The notes: generated by a model not told the origin, from the letters alone. A DNA stretch of 64,000 nucleotides from an uncultured Sulfurovum sp. (GCA_902727915.1 CACVAU010000058.1:33931-97930), one strand, 5' to 3'; shown: positions 51,811 to 60,919, counted from the stretch's first letter. Numbers and translations: made by a program.

Positions 51811-54384
51811 TTAATCATTTAAAATTTTGTTGATAATTTCAAAACTATTCTTAGAGAGATTGTCAGAATGCAAGATACGTTCAAGTTGAATTTTCATTTG
51901 GGCTTGGTTTAAGGCATTCATTTTTTTATAAAGCTTAAATCCTCCAGCCATTCTCGATGCTACTTGAGCATTGATACGGTCAAGTTCGATAATCTTGTCA
52001 GCCATAAACTGATAGCCTGAACCATCTTTGGCATGAAAGTATTTATAATTGGCTGTAAAAGCACCAAGAAGTGCACGAACCAGATTGGGTACCTTGTTAT
52101 CATAGATTTCATCTTCTTGTAATGCAATAACCCTTTCTAAGAGTCCACTTCTTTGAGAAGAGGCTTTAGTATGTAAATATTTGTTCATGACTAAGGTATT
52201 CTTTTTGTATTTGTCATAGAAGTGTTGCAGTGTATCTTCTGTATGGTATGTTTTTGAATTTTCTATAATATTTAAGGCAACCATTCTGTCAGACATGGAG
52301 TTTGAATGCGTGTATTGTTTTTGTGCTAAGGCGATGCCTTCTTGTTCATCTAAGGCTGTAAGACGTATGAGACATATGTTTTTAATTTTTCTTTGCGCAA
52401 TGTCATAAGCTTCAATACCAGATTTTGCATTGTGGTGTTGTTGATAAAATGCCAATAACTTTTCTTTATGTGCTGAAGCTATGGCAATACTTAGTGTTTC
52501 TCTTGCTACTTGGATTAGTTCAAAGTCCAAAGAAACTTGCCGTTGCATGAGGGTACTAACAGAAGGAAGTTCTAATAATAAGGCTTTAAAGGAGAGGTCA
52601 ATGTCTAGTTTTAACAGTTCTCCATAAGCTTCAATAAATGTTTCATCTACTTCTTCTCCTTGCATCAGTTTTTCTATGGTTTCGACCCCAAAATCTTGGG
52701 TGGCATCATAACGGGCGAAACTGTTTTGATCATGTTTCATGGAAAAGAGATGGTCAGCATCTTGATAGTCCACAATAACAGGAGCAGAGAAGTCACGGTT
52801 AAGAGAAAGATGAGGTTTTTGGCTAAGCTTATCAAAAGTAAAGGTCTCTTCTTCTTTTGAGAGAATTAGAACATGTTCTAAAATTTCTTTTCCATTACTC
52901 TCTAAGAGGGCTATTTTAAAAGGGAAGTAGTAGGGTTTTTGTTTGCTTCCATCAAGGGCATTGGGAACAATCTGTTTGAAGTTAATGCTATAACTATTAT
53001 CTTCATATTTTTCAGAAACTGCCAGTGTGGGTGTTCCTGATTGGTCATACCAACGTTCAAAATGTGTAAGGTCATGTCCTGAAGCTTGGCTCATGCTCCA
53101 TAAAAAATCTTGTGTTGTAACAGCTTTTCCATCAAAAGTTTTAAAGTAAAGGTCGGTTGCTTTACGGTAATTTTCTTGACCTAAAAGGGTGTGAACCATA
53201 CGAATAACTTCGGCACCTTTTTCATAGACAGTATAAGTGTAGAAGTTATTCATGGAGATGTAAGACTTTGGTTGTATTGGATGAGAGGTGGGTGAAGCAT
53301 CCTCTACAAATTGGTAAGCTCTAAGGTCTTTAACATCGTTGATTCTTTGAACATCAGCTGAGTTTAAGTCGGCTGAGAAACATTGGTCACGGAAAACTGT
53401 TAGACCTTCTTTAAGTGTGAGTTGAAACCAGTTTTTACAAGTAACTCGGTTTCCTGTCCAATTATGAAAATATTCATGGGCAATGATACTTTGAATACGC
53501 ATGAAGTTGTCATCTGTTGCTACATCTGAGTCAGCCAATACAGCTGAGGTATTAAAAATGTTTAGCCCTTTATTTTCCATGGCACCCATGTTAAAGGCAT
53601 CAACAGCTACGATATTGTAGATGTCTAGGTCATATTCACAACCATATTTTTCTTCATCCCAGACCATGGCTTCCTTGAGGGATTTCATGGCATGGTGACA
53701 TTTGGATTCATTGCCTAGGTCACAGTATATATTTAGCGCAACATTGTTTCCTGAAGCTGTGGTAAAAGCATCTGAAACAATACCTAGGTTACCAGCAACT
53801 AGAGCAAAAAGATAAGCAGGTTTTGGATGTGGGTCATGCCATGTCATGCTGTGTCGATTGTTCTCTACGGGTGTAAGTTGGGAAGCTTTATTTCCATTTC
53901 CCAATAGGATGGGATATTTACTGGCATCAGCAATAATCGTAGTCGTAAAGATTGAAAGGCTATCAGGTTTATCCAAATAAGGGGTAATGCGTCTAAATCC
54001 TTCAGGTTCATTTTGTGTACAAAAAATACCTGAAGAGAGGTATAGCCCTTCGAGTTCTGTGTTTAGGTGAGGGTAAATTTTGTTTTGTATTTTTAGGCTA
54101 AATTCTTTGGGTGCATTGTCTATGCTAAGCAGTTCATTTTCATACTTATACGCAGTGCTAGGGACTTTTTTGTTATCAATAGAGATGCTTTCTAATTCTA
54201 AATCTATGCTATTTAATGTTAAAACAGTAGCTTGACTGTTGACTTTAGAAATGTTCATAACACTCGTGACAGTAGTATATTCTTCAAAAAGTTCAAAGGT
54301 TAATGCTACAGAATTGATTTTAAAATTTGGGGCTTTATAGTCTTTTAAATGGATGGCTACAGGGTGATTGATGTTTTTGCTCAT
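51811..54384 (-). CDS. pepN: Aminopeptidase N
   Basis: M1-family zinc aminopeptidase of the cytoplasm, which removes N-terminal residues from peptides. The exopeptidase motif GAMENKGLNIFN (about residue 265), zinc site HEYFHNWTGNRVT (about 300) with the third ligand in LTVFRDQ-type segment KEGLTVFRDQCFS, and the catalytic Tyr in NFYTYTVYEKGAEV are visible. The length of 857 matches the bacterial PepN group (~870). No signal peptide. Transcribed alone. Confidence 0.95.
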   Translation of the reverse strand: MSKNINHPVAIHLKDYKAPNFKINSVALTFELFEEYTTVTSVMNISKVNSQATVLTLNSIDLELESISIDNKKVPSTAYKYENELLSIDNAPKEFSLKIQNKIYPHLNTELEGLYLSSGIFCTQNEPEGFRRITPYLDKPDSLSIFTTTIIADASKYPILLGNGNKASQLTPVENNRHSMTWHDPHPKPAYLFALVAGNLGIVSDAFTTASGNNVALNIYCDLGNESKCHHAMKSLKEAMVWDEEKYGCEYDLDIYNIVAVDAFNMGAMENKGLNIFNTSAVLADSDVATDDNFMRIQSIIAHEYFHNWTGNRVTCKNWFQLTLKEGLTVFRDQCFSADLNSADVQRINDVKDLRAYQFVEDASPTSHPIQPKSYISMNNFYTYTVYEKGAEVIRMVHTLLGQENYRKATDLYFKTFDGKAVTTQDFLWSMSQASGHDLTHFERWYDQSGTPTLAVSEKYEDNSYSINFKQIVPNALDGSKQKPYYFPFKIALLESNGKEILEHVLILSKEEETFTFDKLSQKPHLSLNRDFSAPVIVDYQDADHLFSMKHDQNSFARYDATQDFGVETIEKLMQGEEVDETFIEAYGELLKLDIDLSFKALLLELPSVSTLMQRQVSLDFELIQVARETLSIAIASAHKEKLLAFYQQHHNAKSGIEAYDIAQRKIKNICLIRLTALDEQEGIALAQKQYTHSNSMSDRMVALNIIENSKTYHTEDTLQHFYDKYKKNTLVMNKYLHTKASSQRSGLLERVIALQEDEIYDNKVPNLVRALLGAFTANYKYFHAKDGSGYQFMADKIIELDRINAQVASRMAGGFKLYKKMNALNQAQMKIQLERILHSDNLSKNSFEIINKILND

Positions 54385-54506
54385 ATTTTCTCTTTATAAA
54401 TTTTAATTTTTGTATGGTAGCTAAACTATTTTATGATACTTTTAAAAAGTGTTTTGAATTATAGAGTGGGTATTATTGATAATTATATTTTTTAAAAGGA
54501 ATGAAG

Positions 54507-54812
54507 ATGGCTAAAAGAACCATAAGCCTTATATATTTGATACTTGGAACCGTGGGTTTTATAGGCTATGTGAGTATTTTTAACCATTGGTTACCAGAGA
54601 TTATCGTTTTTGCTGTGCTAGGCGTGATATTTTATGTAATTTCTTTATTTCTTCTAATTTTTCTACATCCTGTAATTTGTTTATATTATTGGAGACGTAG
54701 GGTACTTACAAAAGCGTATACACAAACAGTGAAAACGCATTTTATTTGGTCTATTTTAATGGCTATTTTATTTTGGGTGATGATTTTTAATGGATACATA
54801 ATTACCGTTTAA
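54507..54812 (+). CDS. Small three-helix membrane protein
   Basis: The ATG at 54507 fits AAAAGGA (54494-54500) better than the one at 54501, which is too close. About 100 residues with hydrophobic helices near 5-25, 30-55 and 80-100 and a basic loop (YYWRRRVLTKAY) between. No family recognised. It stands between divergent pepN and rhlE. Confidence 0.6.
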   Translation: MAKRTISLIYLILGTVGFIGYVSIFNHWLPEIIVFAVLGVIFYVISLFLLIFLHPVICLYYWRRRVLTKAYTQTVKTHFIWSILMAILFWVMIFNGYIITV

Positions 54813-54857
54813 GTCTTGAATATCAAGTTTGAGGTATTATACAGTAGTTTACTCTGC

Positions 54858-54863
54858 TATAAT
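54858..54863 (+). promoter_or_regulatory. Probable -10 box for rhlE
   Basis: TATAAT in the extended form TGCTATAAT, 68 bp before the helicase start, in an intergenic stretch without other features. The long leader would suit cold- or autoregulation of a DEAD-box helicase, but no structure was identified. Confidence 0.48.
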
Positions 54864-54931
54864 TCACCTTATTAAAAGATGCTACAAGCTTAATTTTCTA
54901 ACTATTCTAATTCATCAAGGTACAAATCATT

Positions 54932-56284
54932 ATGTTATTTACTTCATTGGGGCTTTCTGACCCTATTTTAAAAGCTATTAAAGAGACAGGTTATACAGAA
55001 CCTACACCTATTCAAGCTAAAGCCATTCCTTTAGTTTTGGAGGGAAGAGATGTATTAGCAGCAGCACAAACAGGTACAGGAAAGACAGCTGGTTTTACGT
55101 TACCTCTTTTAGAACGTATGATTCAAAACCATAAAACAACAGCTACTCATAGAGGACAACCTAAACGTCATGTTCGTGCTTTAATTTTAACCCCCACACG
55201 TGAACTTGCAGCACAAATTTTAGAAAATGTTGAGAGTTATGCTAAGTATTTACCCTATAAATCTACGGTAGTGTTTGGTGGGGTGAATATTAATAGGCAA
55301 ATCAATACTTTAAAACAAGGCATCGATGTGTTAGTGGCAACACCTGGACGATTGTTGGATTTGGCGAATCAAAAACATGTTGACCTTTCAAAGGTAGAAA
55401 TATTGGTTTTAGATGAAGCTGATCGTATGTTAGATATGGGCTTTATTAATGATATGAAAAAAGTGATAAGACTGATTCCTAAAAAGCGACAAACCTTACT
55501 CTTTTCGGCAACTTTTTCCAAAGAAATTAAAGCATTAGCAGGTAGTTTTCAAACAAATCCAGCCTTAGTTGAGGTAGCTGCTCAAAATAAAACAGCTGAT
55601 CGTATTGATCAATTGGTTCATCCTGTGGATAAAAAGCGAAAAAAAGATTTATTGGTTAAACTTATTAATGATGGGCAATGGAAACAAGTGCTGGTGTTTA
55701 CGCGAACAAAACATGGGGCTAATAAACTTTGTGAACATCTTGAACAAGAAGGCATAAAATCAGCTGCGATTCATGGTAATAAAAGTCAAGGAGCCAGAAC
55801 CAAAGCTTTGGCAAACTTTAAAAGTAATGAGATACGAGTGCTTGTGGCTACGGATATTGCTGCACGAGGAATTGATATCGATATGTTACCTCATGTGGTG
55901 AATTTTGAGCTTCCCAATGTTCCAGAAGATTATGTACATCGAATTGGACGAACAGGAAGAGCAGGTCGTGAGGGTGAAGCTGTTTCTTTGGTTTGTGTGG
56001 ATGAAAATGATTATTTAAGAGGCATAGAGCGTTTAATTTCACAGAAAATTAAAAAAGTATTAGTGAAAGGCTTTGAAGTAGATTCAAGTATTAAGGCTGA
56101 ACCTATTAATCAAGGTGGAGGAAGAGGAGGACGTGGTGGAAATCACAAATCTTCAGGAAATCGAAATAATGCTAAAAAAAGTACTAATGATACGACAGTT
56201 GATCAAAAAAAACGTTCCAACAGTCGTAATAGAAGTAGAAGCCGTAACCGTAATAAAAATAAATCTCATCAATCAGGAGAATAA
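54932..56284 (+). CDS. rhlE: DEAD-box RNA helicase RhlE
   Basis: ATP-dependent RNA helicase involved in ribosome assembly and RNA decay. Motifs: Q motif [14 protein letters not shown] (about 20-33), [10 protein letters not shown] (about 46-54), Ia PTRELAAQ, Ib [56 protein letters not shown]. The C-terminal ~55 residues are basic with RGG ([10 protein letters not shown]) and SRNR repeats, for RNA binding. [20 protein letters not shown] marks the RhlE group. AAGGTAC-type ribosome binding site. Confidence 0.94.
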   Translation: MLFTSLGLSDPILKAIKETGYTEPTPIQAKAIPLVLEGRDVLAAAQTGTGKTAGFTLPLLERMIQNHKTTATHRGQPKRHVRALILTPTRELAAQILENVESYAKYLPYKSTVVFGGVNINRQINTLKQGIDVLVATPGRLLDLANQKHVDLSKVEILVLDEADRMLDMGFINDMKKVIRLIPKKRQTLLFSATFSKEIKALAGSFQTNPALVEVAAQNKTADRIDQLVHPVDKKRKKDLLVKLINDGQWKQVLVFTRTKHGANKLCEHLEQEGIKSAAIHGNKSQGARTKALANFKSNEIRVLVATDIAARGIDIDMLPHVVNFELPNVPEDYVHRIGRTGRAGREGEAVSLVCVDENDYLRGIERLISQKIKKVLVKGFEVDSSIKAEPINQGGGRGGRGGNHKSSGNRNNAKKSTNDTTVDQKKRSNSRNRSRSRNRNKNKSHQSGE

Positions 56285-56398
56285 ATTTTTATGCCCATAA
56301 AAATTATATAGTAAGTCTACATAGGGGGAGCAATAAACTATATGTTTTTAAATTCAAAACAATTAAACAAAATTAACCAATGCTAAAAAGGAAATAGT

Positions 56399-57529
56399 AT
56401 GAAAAATAAAATAACATTTGCTGAGGAACTATTACAGTTTGCTAAGACAGTTGATATTTTGGATGAAAAACTTTTTTTAAATATTAAGGAGATTATTAAT
56501 GCTTATGCTTTTGAACGTTGGGGAGTGAAATATGTGAAGATTATGAATTTAAAATTTGATTTAGATGGTAACCGAATTTTAGAAAAGTTCTTTTTACAAG
56601 AGTACAGTAAAGGTAGTACTCAACATGAAATGGTGAATATAGATACGAGTAAAGGACAAATGGCTTATGTTATAAAACACAAACAGCCTGTTTGGATTAT
56701 GGCAAAAGATAAAAAGTCCTATCTTAATGAGGCTGAAGCTTATGTGGATTGTTGGTCAGGTTTAGAAAACATTCCAGAGTATCAAACCATTGTCAGCAAT
56801 GCCAAGATTAAAACTTCCATTATTGTTCCTTTTTATGAGTTGGAAAAGGAGTGTCGCTATTTAAGGGGTGTTGCAAATTATGAGATACCTGAAACCCTTG
56901 AATTTAATAAAGAGTGTCGAGATGAAATTTTAACCTTAACCGATACCATTTCTGAACTTTTAAATCTTTACAATGTTCGTGAACGGCAAGAGCATAATAC
57001 CAATTATGCAATTAATCGTTTGGCAATCAAATTAGAAATTTTTAATGCTTTATTACGTAAAAATAAAATTTTTATTGCTTCCCCACTTAATGGAGAAAAA
57101 GATGTAAAAAAAATAATTCTAAAAGTTTTAGCAGAAGTATTTCCTGATATTGAATTGGTAGATTGGGAAGCCAATAGTGAGACAGGTTCTATTAGTGAAA
57201 AGATGTTTGATGATATTAATAGTTCACGTTATGGTATTTGTTATTTTTCAGAGTGGTCAAAAGAAAAAAACAAATACATAGATAACAGTAATGTGATGTT
57301 TGAAGCAGGTCTTATGCATGCTAAGTTTAGAACTTTTAGTGATGAAATACCTTTGTGGATACCCATTAGGGAGAAGGAGTCTTTTGATTTTCCTTTTAAT
57401 GTTCAGGGATTTAATACCTTGATTGTTCCTCGAAATGACAAAGGGATTTTAGAGAAAGAGGTGTTTTCTCGTATGTTAAAAAGCTTTATGCAAACCATAA
57501 CTCAAAGAGCTAAGGAAGATAAATTTTAG
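56399..57529 (+). CDS. GAF-like plus TIR-like (nucleotide-binding) protein
   Basis: About residues 20-195 look like a GAF sensor domain (AYAFERWGVKYVKIMNLKF...QMAYVIKHKQPVWIMAKDK...TSIIVPFYELEKECRYLRGVANYEIP...ILTLTDTISELLNL). About 221-345 match the TIR-like family seen in CAP12/Pycsar-type effectors: KIFIASPLNGEKD, then SETGSISEKMFDDINSSRYGICYFSEW, and NSNVMFEAGLMHAKF (the NVxFExG motif), with Glu of ISEKMFD at the place of the catalytic Glu of NAD-cleaving relatives. A ligand-sensing NADase or nucleotide-binding effector is inferred. AAAAGGAAA precedes the ATG. No signal or membrane segment. Confidence 0.6.
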   Translation: MKNKITFAEELLQFAKTVDILDEKLFLNIKEIINAYAFERWGVKYVKIMNLKFDLDGNRILEKFFLQEYSKGSTQHEMVNIDTSKGQMAYVIKHKQPVWIMAKDKKSYLNEAEAYVDCWSGLENIPEYQTIVSNAKIKTSIIVPFYELEKECRYLRGVANYEIPETLEFNKECRDEILTLTDTISELLNLYNVRERQEHNTNYAINRLAIKLEIFNALLRKNKIFIASPLNGEKDVKKIILKVLAEVFPDIELVDWEANSETGSISEKMFDDINSSRYGICYFSEWSKEKNKYIDNSNVMFEAGLMHAKFRTFSDEIPLWIPIREKESFDFPFNVQGFNTLIVPRNDKGILEKEVFSRMLKSFMQTITQRAKEDKF

Positions 57530-57555
57530 TTTTTTACGAAGGTTTCAAGCCCATC

Positions 57556-57581
57556 AGTCCAAAAAGTCCAGTTTTATTTTG
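57556..57581 (+). repeat. 26-bp direct repeat flanking the HTH-TPR gene, left copy
   Basis: AGTCCAAAAAGTCCAG... shares about 22 of 26 bases with 59001-59026 (AGTCCAAAGAATCCAA...), in the same orientation. It lies between the GAF-TIR-like and HTH genes. It may be a terminator remnant, a protein-binding site or one end of an inserted segment. Confidence 0.5.
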
Positions 57582-57685
57582 TAAGACTATCAGGTTATTG
57601 ATGTTTAATGATTTTTTAGAATTTTCAAGGAAACCCTTTTGTAAGTTTTGTACAATTAAGTATAAACAATAAAGGGGTTATATCA

Positions 57686-58864
57686 ATGATTAATGATAAT
57701 GAAGCATGGATAGAAGATTGCTTTATGCTAAAAGACAGTGAAAAATTTAAAGTAATGATTAAAGTTTACGAAAACATATTCGTAAACAAAGAGTATTTTG
57801 CCAATAAGATAGGTATGGGTCGCTCAACAGTTTTTAATTGGTTACAAAAAGAAAATGCTTCTTTTAATACAAAGTCTAAAACAAAAATTTGCCAAGCATT
57901 TAATCTTTTGGATACCGTATGGCGTGATAGTTTTAGCAATGAAAAGATTTTTGAAAAGGCTTTGTCTGAATATGAGAAGATTATATCTCAACCAAGCATA
58001 CGTGTTGAAAATACTTTGGTTAAATTACAAAAAAGTACAAAGGTGAAACAGATGAAAGTAGATAATTTATCTAAAGAAGAGATGCAAATACTTTTAGAAA
58101 GTGAACTTGAAAAAAAGAGTGCTTTTTTTCTGTTTGAATTAAGTAAAGTATTACAACAGCAAAAAGAAATTAACGAGGCACTACGGGTTCTAATGCTAAT
58201 TGAGTCAAAAGAAAGTACTTTTAGATATACCCATGAGAATCAGATACGACACCAAAAAGCCATACTTCTCTCTAGTAATGATATTAAAGATTGGGATACT
58301 GCCATTCATATTTTACGCTCTTTATATCATAGCACCCATTATCATTTAAAAGAGCCAGAGATTTTAACCCTTTTAGCTTCAAATTATAAACGAAAAGCTT
58401 TAGTGCATTTAGATAGGCGTGAAGAGGTTGATATGGCGTTAATAACCAGTGCTATTTGTCTCTATGAAGATGCTTACCATTTAAAAGCTGATAATCATAA
58501 ATATTATGATGCTATTAATTTAGCATATCTTTATAATTTGGTGGATGTTATTGAAATAGAATATGCTGATAAAAAAGAGATAGAAACACTTTATGCTGAA
58601 CTGTTACGTGTATGGCGAATTGACACGAATAATTGGTGGGAAGTTTGTAGTGATGCAGAGTTTTTGATGTTATTGGGTAAGGTAGATTTAGCCATTTTGA
58701 AATTGAACAGTTTTTTAGAAAAGCATAAAGTTGAACCTTTTGAATTAGCTGTAACAATTAGACAACTTAAGCTTTATATTGAATTTACAGAAGATCAAAA
58801 TGCTAAAGCTTTTTTGGATTATTTACGAGAGAGTGTAAAGTATTTGAATTTAAAAGAGATTTGA
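57686..58864 (+). CDS. HTH protein with TPR-like/TRAFs-binding-type helical domain
   Basis: An N-terminal helix-turn-helix-like segment (about residues 27-60; NKEYFANKIGMGRSTVFNWLQKENASFNTKSKTKICQAF) precedes ~330 residues of helical repeats. The part AICLYEDAYHLKADNHKYYDAINLAYLYNLV and NNWWEVCSDAEFLMLLGKVDLAI resembles the DUF4071/TRAFs-binding type of TPR domain, which in bacteria occurs near TIR and other signalling effectors. The gene follows the GAF-TIR-like gene by 156 bp on the same strand. A sensor or regulator for that protein is possible; no experimental basis. AAAGGGG precedes the ATG. Confidence 0.55.
   Translation: MINDNEAWIEDCFMLKDSEKFKVMIKVYENIFVNKEYFANKIGMGRSTVFNWLQKENASFNTKSKTKICQAFNLLDTVWRDSFSNEKIFEKALSEYEKIISQPSIRVENTLVKLQKSTKVKQMKVDNLSKEEMQILLESELEKKSAFFLFELSKVLQQQKEINEALRVLMLIESKESTFRYTHENQIRHQKAILLSSNDIKDWDTAIHILRSLYHSTHYHLKEPEILTLLASNYKRKALVHLDRREEVDMALITSAICLYEDAYHLKADNHKYYDAINLAYLYNLVDVIEIEYADKKEIETLYAELLRVWRIDTNNWWEVCSDAEFLMLLGKVDLAILKLNSFLEKHKVEPFELAVTIRQLKLYIEFTEDQNAKAFLDYLRESVKYLNLKEI
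57764..57787 (+). repeat. Perfect 9-bp palindrome inside the start of the HTH gene
   Basis: GTTTACGAA, a 6-base spacer, and TTCGTAAAC lie at codons 27-34. The 24-bp span and symmetry are those of an operator for a dimeric helix-turn-helix protein, so autorepression is conceivable; it also falls in codons for KVYENIFVNK. Confidence 0.45.
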
Positions 58865-58975
58865 CATCCCTTTATACTTCATCATTAGAATCAGAAAGTA
58901 GTTGATGTATTTGCTTGAGCAAGTTCATTTTTTAATCCTTTTTTTGTTTTGATAAGTTGATTGTATAGAGAATAA

Positions 58976-59017
58976 ATTGGACTCTTTGGACTCTGAAATT
59001 AGTCCAAAGAATCCAAT
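58976..59017. terminator. Long inverted repeat, probable terminator
   Basis: A 17-bp stem with one mismatch (ATTGGA-C-TCTTTGGACT and AGTCCAAAGA-A-TCCAAT) and an 8-base loop is followed by TTTATTTGG. It lies 112 bp after the HTH-TPR gene in the 390-bp gap before the agmatine deiminase. Its right arm is the right copy of the 26-bp direct repeat (59001-59026). The rest of the gap to 59130 contains no gene that I can support. Confidence 0.6.
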
Positions 59018-59130
59018 TTTATTTGGCTATTATTATGATAAAAAGTGAATGAAAAATAAAATTTAAGGATAAATGTCAGGAAAACAATAATTTCTACTGC
59101 CCCTATTGGGCGAGTGGGAAAAGAAAATAT

Positions 59131-59237
59131 GAAGTAGAAATTAAAATAGTTTATGAAGAGAGATATTAAAAATAGGAAGAAAAAAATATCTCTCTCATGT
59201 GGAAAGTATAGGGTTATTTTGTGGGTTGATTGTGTAG
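59131..59237 (+). repeat. ~106-bp direct repeat, left copy
   Basis: This stretch is closely similar (about 80% by eye) to 60442-60547 in the same orientation, including AAAAATAGG, ATATCTCTCTCATGT, TTATTTTGT and TGTGTAG in matching order. Inside is an inverted repeat GAGAGATATT (59158-59167) / AATATCTCTC (59185-59194). It ends 17 bp before the agmatine deiminase stop. Confidence 0.72.
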
Positions 59238-59254
59238 CATTTTAACTTGGCTGG

Positions 59255-60361
59255 TTAAATTTTAGGTTCTTGTTGTGTTGCACAATGAATACTTCCTCCA
59301 CCACTGGCAATACCATTAATGGCTATTTGTTCTATGGTACGTTCTGGAAAGAGTTTTGCTAAGGTTTTATAAGCTTTTTTGTCAGCTTTTTTATCTCCAA
59401 ACTTTTGTAGTATGACAGCATTATTACAAAGGTAGTACCCTATATAACCTGCTGCAAAATCGTTTTCGTTACCTATAGGATTGATTTTTGAAGGGGTTTT
59501 TAAAATGTGTAAGTTAAAAAGTTCTCCCTTAAAGTTAGAAGCATTAGAGAGTACTTTAATATTATCTCTTGTAATGTCATATTCATGAGATGCCTTATCG
59601 TTTTCTTGACTTACAATGAGTGCATTAGAAGAGACAAAACGTGCATAGAAATCAGTATGACCATCAGTAATGTCTTCTCCTTTAATACCTTTTAGCCAAA
59701 TAATTTTTTCTAAACCTAAAAGTTTCTTCATCTCTTGGTCTATCTCTTTTTTTAATTTATAAGGGTTACGGTTCTCATTAACAATACAACTTTCAGTCAT
59801 AAGGGCATTACCTTCTCCATCAACTTCAAAACAGCCACCTTCTAAAACTAGGTCTGTCGAGATGATATCAACCTTGGCTTCTTTAGCAATAAAGTTAGCA
59901 ACATGTTTGTCAAGGCTGTGTTCTTGGTCTTCTCCCCAACCATTAAAGTTGAAGTTTATACATGCTTTTTCTCCAACTTCATTCACAACAAAAGTTGGCG
60001 CTGTGTCTCGAAGCCATAAGTCATCTGTTTCAAAGGGTATAAGTTTAATGGGAAAGTTATGTTGCCTACCTAAAAGCTTTTTCGCTTCATTTATTTCTCT
60101 TGGTGAAATGAGCATGTTTACAGGTTCATACTTGGCAATGGTTTGTGCAATACGTGCTAAATCTTGTTTGACAATGGGTATTTGTTTTCTTTCCCAAATG
60201 TAGTCATTGGCAATAAATGCCATCCAAGTTCGTTTATGGGGTTCACTTTCATCTGGCATAAACCATTCTTTTTTGAGTGTAGTAGTTGAGGCTGAAAGGT
60301 TTGTGAGTAAAGTGGTACTTAAAATAGCAGAGCTTTGTATGAATTTTCTTCGTGTAATCAT
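59255..60361 (-). CDS. Tat-exported agmatine/peptidyl-arginine deiminase family protein
   Basis: A twin-arginine signal (MITRRKFIQSSAILSTTLL) leads to a Porphyromonas-type PAD / agmatine deiminase domain. Visible active-site residues: DDLWLRDTAPTFVV (about residues 91-104), VLEGGCFEVDGEG, DITDGHTDFYARFV (D-G-H-x-D) and the Cys in GGGSIHCATQQEP (about residue 361). Agmatine deiminase gives N-carbamoylputrescine and ammonia, the first step of putrescine synthesis. Export by Tat is unusual for that pathway, so an extracytoplasmic role is inferred. Direct repeats flank the gene on both sides. Confidence 0.88.
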   Translation of the reverse strand: MITRRKFIQSSAILSTTLLTNLSASTTTLKKEWFMPDESEPHKRTWMAFIANDYIWERKQIPIVKQDLARIAQTIAKYEPVNMLISPREINEAKKLLGRQHNFPIKLIPFETDDLWLRDTAPTFVVNEVGEKACINFNFNGWGEDQEHSLDKHVANFIAKEAKVDIISTDLVLEGGCFEVDGEGNALMTESCIVNENRNPYKLKKEIDQEMKKLLGLEKIIWLKGIKGEDITDGHTDFYARFVSSNALIVSQENDKASHEYDITRDNIKVLSNASNFKGELFNLHILKTPSKINPIGNENDFAAGYIGYYLCNNAVILQKFGDKKADKKAYKTLAKLFPERTIEQIAINGIASGGGSIHCATQQEPKI

Positions 60362-60441
60362 TAGAATCCTTTTTCTTATTGTTCCTGAAATTATTTAAGA
60401 TATTTTTGAAAATTTGAAATTTTTTGTGCGTTAAAGTATGA

Positions 60442-60547
60442 GTAAGAAGTTAAAAGTGTTGCTAAAGAGAGATACTAAAAATAGGAGGATAAAAAATATC
60501 TCTCTCATGTTTAAAGTATAAGCTTATTTTGTAAGGCTTTTGTGTAG
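60442..60547 (+). repeat. ~106-bp direct repeat, right copy
   Basis: Second copy of the sequence at 59131-59237, 81 bp beyond the agmatine deiminase start. Its palindrome reads GAGAGATACT / AAATATCTCTC with one mismatch. The Nudix remnant begins 19 bp after it. Confidence 0.72.
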
Positions 60548-60565
60548 AGGTTTCAAAATTATTAA

Positions 60566-60787
60566 AAAGAGATAGGTTATACAGAAGATTTTGTTCCTCA
60601 TTGTACTGATGGAGAGGTTGAAGAGTTTTATTTGATGCCCATTGAAGAGGTAGCTAGGTTGGTTAGAGATACGGATGCGTTTAAACTTAATTGTAATTTA
60701 GTAATTATAGATTTTTTAGTATGTCATGGGTATATTGGGATTGCTGATGCTGAGTATGTTGAGATTGTTAAGGGGTTAAGAAAATAA
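60566..60787 (+). pseudogene. Nudix hydrolase (DUF4743 type), C-terminal remnant
   Basis: An open frame with no start reads KEIGYTEDFVPHCTDGEVEEFYLMP...EEVARLVRDTDAFKLNCNLVIIDFLVCHGYI... to a stop. This is the C-terminal end of the Nudix proteins related to thiamine-pyrophosphokinase-type enzymes (DGEVEEF...FKxNCNLVxIDFLxRHG). The Nudix box itself and the first ~200 residues are gone, and an in-frame stop stands immediately upstream. The truncation point coincides with the end of the right direct repeat. Confidence 0.7.
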
Positions 60788-60919
60788 AATGGAATTTAGA
60801 AAAATAAAACAACCAAGTTTAAAGCCATGACTAAGCTTGATAGTGTAGCATGGTTAGAAAGTTTTAAAAAGACTTTTATAGAAATGAAAAATAGATAGAT
60901 GAAGAGGTAGGAGTGTAAG

